A stretch of DNA of 64,000 bases, taken from assembly GCA_007449985.2 (NCBI GenBank), contig VIIQ02000005.1, positions 186,001-250,000 of the forward strand. The letters run 5' to 3'. Shown here piece by piece: positions 12,024-23,985 of the stretch; positions within the stretch are counted from its first letter, which is position 1; every line of letters begins with the position of its first letter. Under the pieces are notes generated by a model that made no database searches, was not told the DNA's origin, and saw nothing but the letters and a program-made list of their open reading frames with translations. Position numbers and translations under genes: made by a program. The stretch comes from Desmodesmus armatus (taxonomy: Eukaryota; Chlorophyta; Chlorophyceae; Sphaeropleales; Scenedesmaceae).

Positions 12024-13851
12024 GTGGCGTGGTCACAGGCTGCGGTATCGGCAGTTTTCAAGAAGGGTGACCCACAGCAGCACACAAATTACCGTGGTAT
12101 AGCTGTTGGCAATATTTTGGGCAAGGTGTTCAGCATGGTTTTGGATGCGCGGGTGGCCTCTTGGTGTGAACAGCATGGCCTTCGAGCTCGTGGGCAGGCT
12201 GGTTTCAGGAAAGGCATGCGCACTACTGACCAGCTCTTTGTGCTGCGGCATTTGCTGGCTAAGTACAAGGACAGCAAGCGCAAATTGTACATGTGCTTTG
12301 TTGATTTTGAGAAGGCGTATGACTCTGTGCGCAGGGACCTACTGTTGCAGCGTTTGGGCCGTTTGGGTGTGTGTGGCAACATGCTGCGGGCCATTGCATG
12401 TATGTACAGGGCTGTGCCCATGTGTGCCAGGTCTGGGGGTGAGGTGAGCTCAAGCTTGGTGCGCTTGGTGTGAAGCTTGGTGCGCTTGGTGCGCTTGGTG
12501 TGAAGCAAGGCGACCCCATGTCACCTCTCCTGTTTGGGCTTTTCCTGGACGGGGTGGAGAAGTATGTGGCACAATGCGCAGCCGGGACTGGGGTGGATAT
12601 TGGTGGCCAGTCCTGCCAAATGCTGTTATATGCTGACGATATTGTGTTGCTCGCGTCCTCAGCTAGGGACCTACAGCAACAGATGAATGCCTTGAGTGCG
12701 TTCTGCAGCGAGAGTCACATGCGGGTCAATGTGCAGAAAACAAAGGTGCTGGTGTTCAATGGTGGGCGTCACCCACGTGCAAATGTGGTGGTAGATGGGT
12801 GTCCTGTGGAGTGTGTCCCAAGCTTTAGGTAGGTCTGGGTTTGACAGTGCATAGGTGTAAGGGTTTTGGTGCTGCACCATCTGCAGTTGCGTCGGCTGCT
12901 ATGCAAGCAGCTTGTGGGCTTATGGGCAGGGTGCGGGACAGGGAGGTCAATCATATATGGCTGAGGGTGAGCTTGTTTGGTAGCCTGGTCATGCCCGTCA
13001 TGCAGTATGGTTGTGAGGTGTGGAGTACCCAGTATCTGCTGAATGCGTCCAAGCCATTGGATAACCCTCTGCAGTCAGTACAGACCCAGTTTTTGCGTCA
13101 GGTGGGGGGGCAGTGGCTTCGCCGCAGCACTAACACCAAACTACTGATGGCTGAGTTTGGCTGCCGGCCGGTGTCCTGGCAGTGGTGCAAATTGGTGTGT
13201 CGGTACTGGGATCGCCTGGCTTCGCAACAGCAGAATCCATTACTGCAGAGTGCTTTTCGGGCCGAGTTGGAGCAGGCTGCACAAGGGGTTGCTGGGTGGG
13301 GTAAAGATGTTTTGCGCATGGTACAGCAGGTCGCCCCTGAGCTTGCTACTGCTGCCACTGAGGCTATCTTGTCCCAGCAATGGAGCCAGATACCTCAGCT
13401 GCAAGTAGAGGAGTTTTTGACCTCTTGGAGGAATGTGTGGTGGACTTGGCCTGCTGCTGGCTGTGACCCTGCGGTCGAGTCTGGCCATTTGGCTGCTTAC
13501 GTTGCATGGATGTCTGCTGATGTTGAGAAGCCTGCACCCTATGTGGATTTGTGCGAGCCAATTGATACGGATTTGCTTATGGGACTGATTAGGTTTAGGC
13601 TTGGGGCTCATCATCTTAGGGTGAGCACAGCCAGGGCAGATCGTCTGTGCTGCAAGTGCGCACTCCATGCTGTCGAAGATGAGCAGCATGTCATGTTTGA
13701 TTGCCCGTACTACGAGTGCATCCGGCAGCGCTATGCCTCTTTGTATGATGCAGCTGAAGGCTCGGTGCAGCAGTTGATGACACATGCGAATCAGCGTAGA
13801 GTTACTTGCCTGATACATGCTATTGACGAACGCTTCAGAAACGTAGAGTGA
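12024..13851 (+). pseudogene. Non-LTR reverse transcriptase with C-terminal zinc motif, two frameshifts
   Basis: Three adjoining open stretches in different frames make one protein: 12024-12473 (VFKKGD, then QAGFRKGMRTTDQ and CFVDFEKAYDSV, holding the first catalytic Asp), 12470-12832 (GVKQGDPMSPLLFGLF, then YADDIVLLA) and 12841-13851 (thumb/connection region, then a CxxC...H...C zinc-type motif near residues 265-290). The order RT fingers, palm, YADD, zinc motif is typical of L1-like non-LTR elements. The first break coincides with an expanded short tandem repeat; the second is a small indel after VPSFR at 12832. It is therefore dead as it stands. The upstream endonuclease domain is missing. 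Confidence 0.85.
12452..12502 (+). repeat. Tandem repeat expansion at a frameshift in the reverse transcriptase
   Basis: A 21-bp unit (AAGCTTGGTGCGCTTGGTGT plus G) is followed by a 30-bp version with an extra CTTGGTGCG. It lies directly before the conserved GVKQGDP motif. Read in the downstream frame it gives repeated LGALG, so replication slippage probably generated the local frame break. Confidence 0.7.
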
Positions 13852-13960
13852 AGATCGCATGATGGACCAAAAAGGAAAGGACGGTTTTTTGTGTGGTTAG
13901 TCATTTTGTCTCGGGACAGATTTTGCTTTTGCCCAATGAGCCTTTTGTTGGCTCCCCAAA

Positions 13961-13993
13961 CGGGCGATGTTCTGTGTAACATCCAATTACTGA
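13961..13993 (-). repeat. Short dispersed repeat, inverted copy
   Basis: This is the reverse complement of the repeat at 10048-10079, with the same core around TTGGATGTTACACAGAACAT. It lies 110 bp past the reverse-transcriptase stop, so it could be part of the retroelement 3' tail or an independent insert. Confidence 0.55.
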
Positions 13994-14086
13994 CACAACA
14001 CTGCTTGATTGCCACGCATTGAAGGCTCAGCGTGATGCAACCACACCAGCAATCATCACCGTCCACTACCTTGGGCATATAGGACC

Positions 14087-17000
14087 GCAGGTGCCACGTT
14101 GGCAGCAGCTGCCACGACAGGAACCAACACTTTAGCCATCAAGGCCGTCAACATATGCGTTTGATGTGGGATATCCGGCAGAGGTAGGCTGAGACAGCAC
14201 CCGTGCGGGCATAGGACAGGTGTGACACCAAGTGAATCATGGGCAGTAGCGTCACACCACGCCAGCATAACACATCACATCATGTTGCTGCAAGCATGTC
14301 CAGGCAGCACGGCAGCAATGCTGTCATGCAGCAGCTTCCCTTTCCAGAGTGTGCCACGACTGGGAGTGGTCAGCTGCAGTGCCCGCCATGCAATACGGGG
14401 GGGGGGGGGGGGGGGGGGAGGCAGCAGGGGCCACATGACTTGCACGCGTGCACAGTACGGTAGCGTGCAAAGCAAAAGTGCATCACTGAACGGAGCAGTG
14501 GCACTGCCAGCCACCAAAACACACGACACATGAGTACAACTTACGAGCTACAGAGCTTGACAGTGCACCTGCCTGGGGCTGGTATCTACTGATGAAAGTG
14601 GGCAGTCCCTGTAGCATCAAGCACAAACACAGTCTCTGTAGAGCAGCAGCAACACACATGAGCAAGCGCCCGCCGGAGGCATGAACCTGTCAACCCAACC
14701 TCCTCCCACAAGGTCACACAACTGCACCAGAAACCCAAAGCGCAAAGCTTTCAACAGGCGCATGCGCCTAGGCAATCACGGCTGACAGGCAGAAAAACCG
14801 CCGGCACCTACAACTAGCGTTCTCCCGTAAGAATACACACCCTGGCTGGAGTACCACTGCAGGTGCCACGTTGGCAGCAGCTGCCACGACAGGAACCAAC
14901 ACTTTAGCCATCAAGGCCGTCAACATATGCGTTTGATGTGGGATATCCGGCAGAGGTAGGCTGAGACAGCACCCGTGCGGGCATAGGACAGGTGTGACAC
15001 CAAGTGAATCATGGGCAGTAGCGTCACACCACGCCAGCATAACACATCACATCATGTTGCTGCAAGCATGTCCAGGCAGCACGGGAGCAATGCTGTCATG
15101 CAGCAGCTTCCCTAACCAGAGTGTGCCACGACTGGGAGTGGTCAGCTGCAGTGCCCGCCATGCAATACGGGGGGGGGGGGGGGGGGGGGAGGCAGCAGGG
15201 GCCACATGACTTGCACGCGTGCACAGTACGGTAGCGTGCAAAGCAAAAGTGCATCACTGAACGGAGCAGTGGCACTGCCAGCCACCAAAACACACGACAC
15301 ATGAGTACAACTTACGAGCTACAGAGCTTGACAGTGCACCTGCCTGGGGCTGGTATCTACTGATGAAAGTGGGCAGTCCCTGTAGCATCAAGCACAAACA
15401 CAGTCTCTGTAGAGCAGCAGCAACACACATGAGCAAGCGCCCGCCGGAGGCATGAACCTGTCAACCCAACCTCCTCCCACAAGGTCACACAACTGCACCA
15501 GAAACCCAAAGCGCAAAGCTTTCAACAGGCGCATGCGCCTAGGCAATCACGGCTGACAGGCAGAAAAACCGCCGGCACCTACAACTAGCGTTCTCCCGTA
15601 AGAATACACACCCTGGCTGGAGTACCACTGCAGGTGCCACGTTGGCAGCAGCTGCCACGACAGGAACCAACACTTTAGCCATCAAGGCCGTCAACATATG
15701 CGTTTGATGTGGGATATCCGGCAGAGGTAGGCTGAGACAGCACCCGTGCGGGCATAGGACAGGTGTGACACCAAGTGAATCATGGGCAGTAGCGTCACAC
15801 CACGCCAGCATAACACATCACATCATGTTGCTGCAAGCATGTCCAGGCAGCACGGGAGCAATGCTGTCATGCAGCAGCTTCCCTAACCAGAGTGTGCCAC
15901 GACTGGGAGTGGTCAGCTGCAGTGCCCGCCATGCAATACGGGGGGGGGGGGAGGCAGCAGGGGCCACATGACTTGCACGCGTGCACAGTACGGTAGCGTG
16001 CAAAGCAAAAGTGCATCACTGAACGGAGCAGTGGCACTGCCAGCCACCAAAACACACGACACATGAGTACAACTTACGAGCTACAGAGCTTGACAGTGCA
16101 CCTGCCTGGGGCTGGTATCTACTGATGAAAGTGGGCAGTCCCTGTAGCATCAAGCACAAACACAGTCTCTGTAGAGCAGCAGCAACACACATGAGCAAGC
16201 GCCCGCCGGAGGCATGAACCTGTCAACCCAACCTCCTCCCACAAGGTCACACAACTGCACCAGAAACCCAAAGCGCAAAGCTTTCAACAGGCGCATGCGC
16301 CTAGGCAATCACGGCTGACAGGCAGAAAAACCGCCGGCACCTACAACTAGCGTTCTCCCGTAAGAATACACACCCTGGCTGGAGTACCACTGCAGGTGCC
16401 ACGTTGGCAGCAGCTGCCACGACAGGAACCAACACTTTAGCCATCAAGGCCGTCAACATATGCGTTTGATGTGGGATATCCGGCAGAGGTAGGCTGAGAC
16501 AGCACCCGTGCGGGCATAGGACAGGTGTGACACCAAGTGAATCATGGGCAGTAGCGTCACACCACGCCAGCATAACACATCACATCATGTTGCTGCAAGC
16601 ATGTCCAGGCAGCACGGGAGCAATGCTGTCATGCAGCAGCTTCCCTAACCAGAGTGTGCCACGACTGGGAGTGGTCAGCTGCAGTGCCCGCCATGCAATA
16701 CGGGGGGGGGGGGGGGGAGGCAGCAGGGGCCACATGACTTGCACGCGTGCACAGTACGGTAGCGTGCAAAGCAAAAGTGCATCACTGAACGGAGCAGTGG
16801 CACTGCCAGCCACCAAAACACACGACACATGAGTACAACTTACGAGCTACAGAGCTTGACAGTGCACCTGCCTGGGGCTGGTATCTACTGATGAAAGTGG
16901 GCAGTCCCTGTAGCATCAAGCACAAACACAGTCTCTGTAGAGCAGCAGCAACACACATGAGCAAGCGCCCGCCGGAGGCATGAACCTGTCAACCCAACCT

Positions 17001-19463
17001 CCTCCCACAAGGTCACACAACTGCACCAGAAACCCAAAGCGCAAAGCTTTCAACAGGCGCATGCGCCTAGGCAATCACGGCTGACAGGCAGAAAAACCGC
17101 CGGCACCTACAACTAGCGTTCTCCCGTAAGAATACACACCCTGGCTGGAGTACCACTGCAGGTGCCACGTTGGCAGCAGCTGCCACGACAGGAACCAACA
17201 CTTTAGCCATCAAGGCCGTCAACATATGCGTTTGATGTGGGATATCCGGCAGAGGTAGGCTGAGACAGCACCCGTGCGGGCATAGGACAGGTGTGACACC
17301 AAGTGAATCATGGGCAGTAGCGTCACACCACGCCAGCATAACACATCACATCATGTTGCTGCAAGCATGTCCAGGCAGCACGGGAGCAATGCTGTCATGC
17401 AGCAGCTTCCCTAACCAGAGTGTGCCACGACTGGGAGTGGTCAGCTGCAGTGCCCGCCATGCAATACGGGGGGGGGGGGGGGAGGCAGCAGGGGCCACAT
17501 GACTTGCACGCGTGCACAGTACGGTAGCGTGCAAAGCAAAAGTGCATCACTGAACGGAGCAGTGGCACTGCCAGCCACCAAAACACACGACACATGAGTA
17601 CAACTTACGAGCTACAGAGCTTGACAGTGCACCTGCCTGGGGCTGGTATCTACTGATGAAAGTGGGCAGTCCCTGTAGCATCAAGCACAAACACAGTCTC
17701 TGTAGAGCAGCAGCAACACACATGAGCAAGCGCCCGCCGGAGGCATGAACCTGTCAACCCAACCTCCTCCCACAAGGTCACACAACTGCACCAGAAACCC
17801 AAAGCGCAAAGCTTTCAACAGGCGCATGCGCCTAGGCAATCACGGCTGACAGGCAGAAAAACCGCCGGCACCTACAACTAGCGTTCTCCCGTAAGAATAC
17901 ACACCCTGGCTGGAGTACCACTGCAGGTGCCACGTTGGCAGCAGCTGCCACGACAGGAACCAACACTTTAGCCATCAAGGCCGTCAACATATGCGTTTGA
18001 TGTGGGATATCCGGCAGAGGTAGGCTGAGACAGCACCCGTGCGGGCATAGGACAGGTGTGACACCAAGTGAATCATGGGCAGTAGCGTCACACCACGCCA
18101 GCATAACACATCACATCATGTTGCTGCAAGCATGTCCAGGCAGCACGGGAGCAATGCTGTCATGCAGCAGCTTCCCTAACCAGAGTGTGCCACGACTGGG
18201 AGTGGTCAGCTGCAGTGCCCGCCATGCAATACGGGGGGGGGGGGGGGGGGGGGAGGCAGCAGGGGCCACATGACTTGCACGCGTGCACAGTACGGTAGCG
18301 TGCAAAGCAAAAGTGCATCACTGAACGGAGCAGTGGCACTGCCAGCCACCAAAACACACGACACATGAGTACAACTTACGAGCTACAGAGCTTGACAGTG
18401 CACCTGCCTGGGGCTGGTATCTACTGATGAAAGTGGGCAGTCCCTGTAGCATCAAGCACAAACACAGTCTCTGTAGAGCAGCAGCAACACACATGAGCAA
18501 GCGCCCGCCGGAGGCATGAACCTGTCAACCCAACCTCCTCCCACAAGGTCACACAACTGCACCAGAAACCCAAAGCGCAAAGCTTTCAACAGGCGCATGC
18601 GCCTAGGCAATCACGGCTGACAGGCAGAAAAACCGCCGGCACCTACAACTAGCGTTCTCCCGTAAGAATACACACCCTGGCTGGAGTACCACTGCAGGTG
18701 CCACGTTGGCAGCAGCTGCCACGACAGGAACCAACACTTTAGCCATCAAGGCCGTCAACATATGCGTTTGATGTGGGATATCCGGCAGAGGTAGGCTGAG
18801 ACAGCACCCGTGCGGGCATAGGACAGGTGTGACACCAAGTGAATCATGGGCAGTAGCGTCACACCACGCCAGCATAACACATCACATCATGTTGCTGCAA
18901 GCATGTCCAGGCAGCACGGGAGCAATGCTGTCATGCAGCAGCTTCCCTAACCAGAGTGTGCCACGACTGGGAGTGGTCAGCTGCAGTGCCCGCCATGCAA
19001 TACGGGGGGGGGGGGGGGGGGGGGAGGCAGCAGGGGCCACATGACTTGCACGCGTGCACAGTACGGTAGCGTGCAAAGCAAAAGTGCATCACTGAACGGA
19101 GCAGTGGCACTGCCAGCCACCAAAACACACGACACATGAGTACAACTTACGAGCTACAGAGCTTGACAGTGCACCTGCCTGGGGCTGGTATCTACTGATG
19201 AAAGTGGGCAGTCCCTGTAGCATCAAGCACAAACACAGTCTCTGTAGAGCAGCAGCAACACACATGAGCAAGCGCCCGCCGGAGGCATGAACCTGTCAAC
19301 CCAACCTCCTCCCACAAGGTCACACAACTGCACCAGAAACCCAAAGCGCAAAGCTTTCAACAGGCGCATGCGCCTAGGCAATCACGGCTGACAGGCAGAA
19401 AAAACCGCCGGCACCTACAACTAGCGTTCTCCCGTAAGAATACACACCCTGGCTGGAGTACCA
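14087..19463. repeat. Seven-unit tandem array, 750 bp plus variable poly-G per unit
   Basis: Counting from GTGCCACGTT, units begin at 14091, 14863, 15634, 16396, 17162, 17927 and 18698. Periods are 772, 771, 762, 766, 765 and 771 bp. The poly-G runs after GCAATAC are 22, 21, 12, 16, 15, 21 and 21 long, and subtracting them leaves exactly 750 bp for each of the first six units. Unit 1 carries a few substitutions (for example CCCTTTCCAG where the others have CCCTAACCAG), and unit 7 has one extra A near 19402. The array stops in mid-unit at 19463. The 60-90-residue open frames repeated in each unit are not supported as genes. Confidence 0.95.
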
Positions 19464-20700
19464 GAATAGTGAATGGAAGCTGGTTGGCCCCACCAATCCA
19501 GGCGCACTTGTGATGCATCCCTGCAGCCCCCTGATGGGCGCAGCAGCCAAACATGCAGTGGGAGGTGCTGTGACGACACTACTCAACAACACAAGCTCAC
19601 GTCCTTACTCCACCAGCCGCACAAGCACTGCAGACATCATGTGCTGTGTTGGCAAACATGACGCAGCTGCCTCAAACATTCATAAGAGCTGCTGCAGCAG
19701 TACTGTATGTTGTGGATCAACATACAGCAGTACACAAGGTACAAGTGCACCAATCAAAAAGTGCCCCTGTGACACATGTCGAGGCAAATCAGCCAACAAC
19801 TCTGCTCAAGCAGACAGCAAACAAGCTCCCACAACACAAAGCGATCAACAAAACTGCACACACTTGCAGAAAGAGAGACACACATCTCTGTGTCAAGGCA
19901 CTGCGGCACACACATGCAGTTCTTTGTCAACACACACCTTCCCTACAAACACCTAACATGCTCCCACATTCTGCGCCCTTGGCCACCCCACAGGCCATAT
20001 GACTGCAAGGTGGGTGTCGCGTAGTATGCAGCACAGCAGCAAAGCGCACACCAAGCAACACCAAGCCGCAGGCAGCAAGTTCTTGCACAGTTGCTGTTGC
20101 AGCGTTCTGTGAGGACGCAGCCCCCAAAGTACAGCAGGCATTCAGGAGTGCCATTGCACCAATGAACCAAAATCCAAACTCTTTTGGAAAGACGCCCCAT
20201 TCAACTAAGGGACACTTAATACCTACTGCACATATAGATTCTAGTGCAAGCAGTGCCCAACTCTTGCGCCGACATGGTGCCCACTATCCGGAGGCATGAC
20301 GGTGACCCGAGGCAAATCAAGAGTATCTGCATAGCTTGCAATGCAGACTTAACACAACCCCACAACCAAAAAGACAGGGCAAATCTGAATGCCGTCTGGA
20401 TTTCTTGGCATGTTTCAACAATCAGCTGCACATTCGGGTGGGTGCTGCTGTGCTGCCCTCTTTTAGGAAAGGCAGCAAATGCCAAAAGGTGACCTCCACC
20501 TTATGGCAATGTACACAGCTTGCGATGCAAGCAGACACAGATGGACACAAACACGTCCCAAAGGGCAGAAATCAGAGGATGCATTCATGATGCCGCTTGC
20601 AAGTTCTGGGCATGTGACAGGGGGAAAACTTCACCACAACAAACCACACGCCCACTACAAAGCCCATCAATTGTGTGTACTTGACAAACACACCCATATA
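19464..20700. other. Left-copy duplicated segment, central part
   Basis: I see no gene. From about 19860 this aligns with 31070-31965: shared AGAGAGACACAC, CAGCCCCCAA, a near-identical block ending CTGAATGCCGTCTGG (20385-20399 and 31613-31627), then GTGTACTTGACA-type sequence at 20675 and 31948. The copies are clearly homologous but diverged by substitutions and indels. Confidence 0.7.
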
Positions 20701-20733
20701 TGTGAAAGATTACACGTGCGTACGCGTGTCGCA

Positions 20734-20776
20734 CAAAGCTCTTACACAAATCTGCGGGATTTGTGTAAGAGCTTTG
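20734..20776. repeat. Perfect 19-bp inverted repeat with 5-nt loop
   Basis: The left arm 20734-20752 (CAAAGCTCTTACACAAATC) pairs with 20758-20776 around the loop TGCGG. It is the strongest of a string of hairpins: 20821-20835 (AGGCCC/TAA/GGGCCT), 20841-20867, 20870-20895 (11 bp with one bulge), 21056-21078 (CTCCTGCTTC/CAA/GAAGCAGGAG) and 21131-21141. Confidence 0.85.
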
Positions 20777-21844
20777 GGGCGAAACGCTAAGACCTATACC
20801 CACACCGAATCTCAAACGGGAGGCCCTAAGGGCCTGGGCAGGCAACAGACCGATACCGTTTGTTGCCTACTGCATCTGTCGCTCCGACAGTGCAGTCTTT
20901 GCTATCACTTTCTTTTTTGCCCGTGATCGTTTCACTGTGGCCAAGCAAAGCGGCAACAAGCAGGCTGAGGCCAAGGCCCACGCCAAGGCTACAGCCGAGT
21001 CGATCCATCTGGGCTCATAAGCTCAACACTCGATCTGCAGCAGCTACTGCAGGCGCTCCTGCTTCCAAGAAGCAGGAGTCCCATGCCGCTCACTCCTAAG
21101 GAGCTGGAGCCTTACAAGCAACATGCATAAGCAACCGTTGCAGTATAGCAAGGCTGCTCGCGCCCGGAGCCCCTCTCTGCAAAGGATTGGCTTCGATATC
21201 ACAGCAAGCAGGCGTTCACCCCTGCATACAGCAGCTGTTAAGGCGTTAATCGATGAATCGAGAATGCCTCATTTCTGAAAGCAGACTTTCGGATCTCTGA
21301 GGGCATCGTCCTCACTCGCCAGTGGCACCGGTTTGCTGCTGTTCACGCAGATCATCATGCTGCACCGCACATACGCAGGCTTCATCACAGCTTGGTACAC
21401 CCAGTCTTTCAGACAGCTCCTCATACCATCATGCCGACAGCATACTGTGACAGCAGCTGTTGCACAGCTGTGAACTGGGGGTCCCAGCAAACAGCAGTGA
21501 ACCCCAGTGCCCTCCAATCACAGAGGAGATTCCCTGGTGTTCAACCTGCAGCGGTGCATGCATTTACCAGATTGATCTTCTCTAAACTCTTTACACCCGA
21601 TCCACTCACACTGTCAAACACGTCCATGTTCCTGCCTACCTGCCCTGCCACTGCCCTCTGCCTACCACTTCACTCCCTCCCTCGCTGCATCCTCCCCCTG
21701 CTACAGGTGCGGAGGATATTCAGACTAGGAGGGAGCACTGGCAGTGGCGGCGGCAGCAGCAGCAATGGACATTACTACATACAGCCCGCTGGCTGTATCT
21801 TATTATTGGGGAGGCCTAGCGCCTTTGTCTGGGCCCCAAACTCA

Positions 21845-21849
21845 TTACA
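21845..21849 (-). terminator. Candidate TGTAA polyadenylation signal
   Basis: TGTAA on the minus strand, 17 bp past the stop of the Gln/Ser-rich gene that ends at 21866. TGTAA is the established polyadenylation signal of volvocine algae. Confidence 0.45.
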
Positions 21850-21865
21850 CACAAATACCATCGAT

Positions 21866-23462
21866 TCAAATCAGAGGCAGCAGGCTGACGACCTCGTCGC
21901 GGAGCTGCTGCTGCAGCATTTTCAGCTGCTGCATCTGTGCCAGCTTATCTTGGGCCACAGCTGCAGCAGCGGCAGCTACACCGTTGCCCCCCACATGCTG
22001 GTGAGGCAGGGGCTGGCTGGTGTTGAGGCTGGTGCTGCTGCTGCCGTGCAGGGCAGCAAACATGCTGTTGGAGCCAGGCAGCGAGGCACTCAGGCTGTCC
22101 AGCTCAAAGCAAGGGGCGAGCTGTGCCTGTGTGCTGCTGATCGGCAAGGGCAGGCTGTGGCCCTGATTAGTAATGAGGCCGTCAGGCAGGCGGGGCTGCT
22201 GCTGCTGCTGTGTGTTGAAGCAGCCACTGTCCAGCACAGGCCCAGGGGCAGCCAGGCCACCGCTGAACAGTCTTATCATGCTGCTGCTGCTGGCCAGGCA
22301 GCCTGCTGAGCTGTACACCTCCAATGAGCCTGAGGCAGCTGCAGCAGCAGGGGCTGCAGCAGCAGGCTGGGCTGCTGCCAGGCTCAGCTGCAGCTGCAGC
22401 AGGGCGTTCAGGTCAACAGGACTGCCCCAGGCTGGCTGCAGCTGCTGCTGTGCAGGAGCAGGGAACAGCATCGCAGTAGTAGCGGTGGCGGTGGTAGTCG
22501 TGGGCGACAGGTTGCCAACCAGGGGGATCAGCACATCATGGAGGCCTGCAGTGCAGCACAGCAGCAGCAGCAGGAGGAAAGTGGTGTGAGCAGCCTTGTA
22601 GCAGACGGGCCGAGCCGCAAGACATCACAAAGACAGCTGCCCCACATATTTTAACCAAAGGCAGGGCAGCAGCATCTTATTCTGAACATCTGAATCTGAA
22701 CAGCATTGTGCCTATTTCGCAGGTGTCAGCTGAGAGGCTGACCAAACCTTGCCATCTTAGTAAGGCTGCTGATCAACTATGCAGTCCTGACACCCCCAAC
22801 ATCACCTGCAGCACTGTTGGGGCCCTGTGCAGCCATGTTGCTGTACGTCCAGCTGCTACCAAACAGGTTGTCATTGTTGCAGATGCCCGGGGTTGTGGAC
22901 ACAAAGCTCTGTGGAGAGACTACGGGCAGCAGGCCGCTGCCGGGTGGGCTGCTGCCTGCATAGCTGGAGTTGTCGCCCACCCTCATCACAGGCACCAGCT
23001 GGTCCCAACCCAGGTCCCAGGCCGGCTCAGGGGACCGCAGGGACCTCACATTGAGGCCCTCTGTTGCTGGTGTTGGCCTGCCCTGGCCATTGGCTGAGCT
23101 GAACTGCTGGTCGCTGCCGTTGAAGGCACTGTGCCAGCTGCTGGGGCCCCAGCTAGCTGCCCTCAGTCCTGGGCTCACTGCCCTGGGACCACAAGTGGGG
23201 GCCACTTTTGTGGCTGAGCTGCTGCGCTTTGGTGGTGGGTGGCTTGAAGCTGCAGGGCTGGCGTGCTGGGTGCTGTTGGTGCTACCTGCCGTTGCAGCAG
23301 ACGTCGCGCTCGTGGTGGCAGCCTCGTGAGGTGGGCAGGCATGTGGTCCCCGGGGGGATCAGCTAACCGGTGGGAACCTTGGGCCTTCAGCAGCGCGATG
23401 TCATCAGCTGATCGTGGCATGAAAAACCCCGTTCCTTTCACCATTGTGCCACTGATATTCAA
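21866..23462 (-). pseudogene. Unrecognised Gln/Ser/Ala-rich two-exon gene, left paralogue, one frameshift
   Basis: Exon 1 is 23462-22806 and exon 2 is 22545-21866. Donor CAG|GTGATG and acceptor CTGCAG|GCCTC are at the same positions as in the paralogue at 31982-33596, and splicing joins SAAG to LHDVLIPLVGNLSP in phase. The N-terminus carries TGFFMPRSADDIALLK. The middle is Ser/Pro/Gln-rich, and the C-terminus is a short Gln/Leu helix ending QQQLRDEVVSLLPLI. Alignment with the paralogue shows one base missing near 23340-23360, which puts MPRSADDI and the downstream exon-1 frame out of register; an internal Met at 23205 would restore a shorter protein. Low-complexity composition with a C-terminal helix suggests a nuclear regulator, but no known family is recognised. 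Confidence 0.6.
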
Positions 23463-23954
23463 ATTTGATGGAACCAGCTAGACACCCAACGGAACGGAAA
23501 AGAGGGAAGAGTGAAACGTAGAGGTACACGCAGCGCTGTCAGCAACTGGTTTTAAATATGGACACCATATACCACCAGAGGCTCTGGGCTAAAGTGTGGT
23601 GGGGGTGGGCGATCAGGTATCCAAATGTGTGGCTGCGGGAGCGGTCACTCGTACTTCAGTAGATACGTGCGGGATTTGTTGACCACAGAGTATCCCCTCC
23701 AACGTATTTCACGTTCACGTAAGAGGCTTCGTGATATTTCAGTTGTAGTAAGGCTCTGGTGCACGACAACACGCCGCAAGGCCATTCTCACCTGATCCGA
23801 AGGTATAGTTCTTACTGCATGTGCAGGTAACGCTGTCAAATGGCGATTGAGACTGTTAATTGCGTTTGGGATACATATATGCCGCACGAAGGGACTGGTG
23901 TGAGTGCAAGAGATGATTGTTGGGCTACCTGGGCCGGGACCACTAGTGAGAGTG

Positions 23955-23984
23955 TCTCTGTAGGAGCAACAGAGAAGAGGTTGG
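23955..23984 (+). repeat. 30-bp element upstream of the left paralogue
   Basis: TCTCTGTAGGAGCAACAGAG and 10 more bases. It differs by one base from 34198-34227, in the same position upstream of the right paralogue, and its reverse complement sits inside exon 1 of the right paralogue (33082-33111). Confidence 0.75.
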
Positions 23985-23985
23985 A

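Larger units (their letters stand above)
12005..14050 (+). mobile_element. 5'-truncated non-LTR retrotransposon
   Basis: The interval holds a broken reverse-transcriptase reading frame and a short 3' tail. It starts inside the RT domain, with no endonuclease domain upstream, as expected of abortive target-primed insertion. It interrupts the left copy of the duplicated segment: the match to the right copy stops near 12000 and seems to resume near 14000. I could not define target-site duplications. Exact borders are uncertain by tens of bases. Confidence 0.75.
20701..21855. other. Hairpin-rich insert present only in the left copy
   Basis: The right copy runs directly from GTGTACTTGACATACACGCC (31948) to the gene end at 31982, while the left copy has about 1.15 kb extra here. 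The first 440 bp are packed with inverted repeats. The remainder (21145-21855) holds no frame I can identify; an open plus-strand frame from about 21257 has no recognisable motif. I call this an insertion because it is absent from the paralogous segment. Confidence 0.65.

Noticed and set aside
14768..18875. Identical 90-residue minus-strand frames repeated once per tandem unit
   Set aside because: They are open only because the unit is; composition is not protein-like, no start context or domain is seen, and the sequence homologous to it in the right copy is coding-like on the other strand.
14087..19463. CRISPR-like or rDNA-like array
   Set aside because: Units are 750 bp with no short repeat-spacer pattern and no rRNA sequence; this is a large-unit tandem repeat in nuclear DNA.
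20734..20776. tRNA or bacterial-type terminator from the perfect hairpin
   Set aside because: No cloverleaf, no T run and no anticodon arm; it belongs to a cluster of similar palindromes.
21392..22309. 305-residue plus-strand open frame
   Set aside because: It crosses the border of the left-copy insert and then runs antisense through exon 2 of the Gln/Ser-rich gene; the antisense of CAG/GCT-rich exons is usually open.
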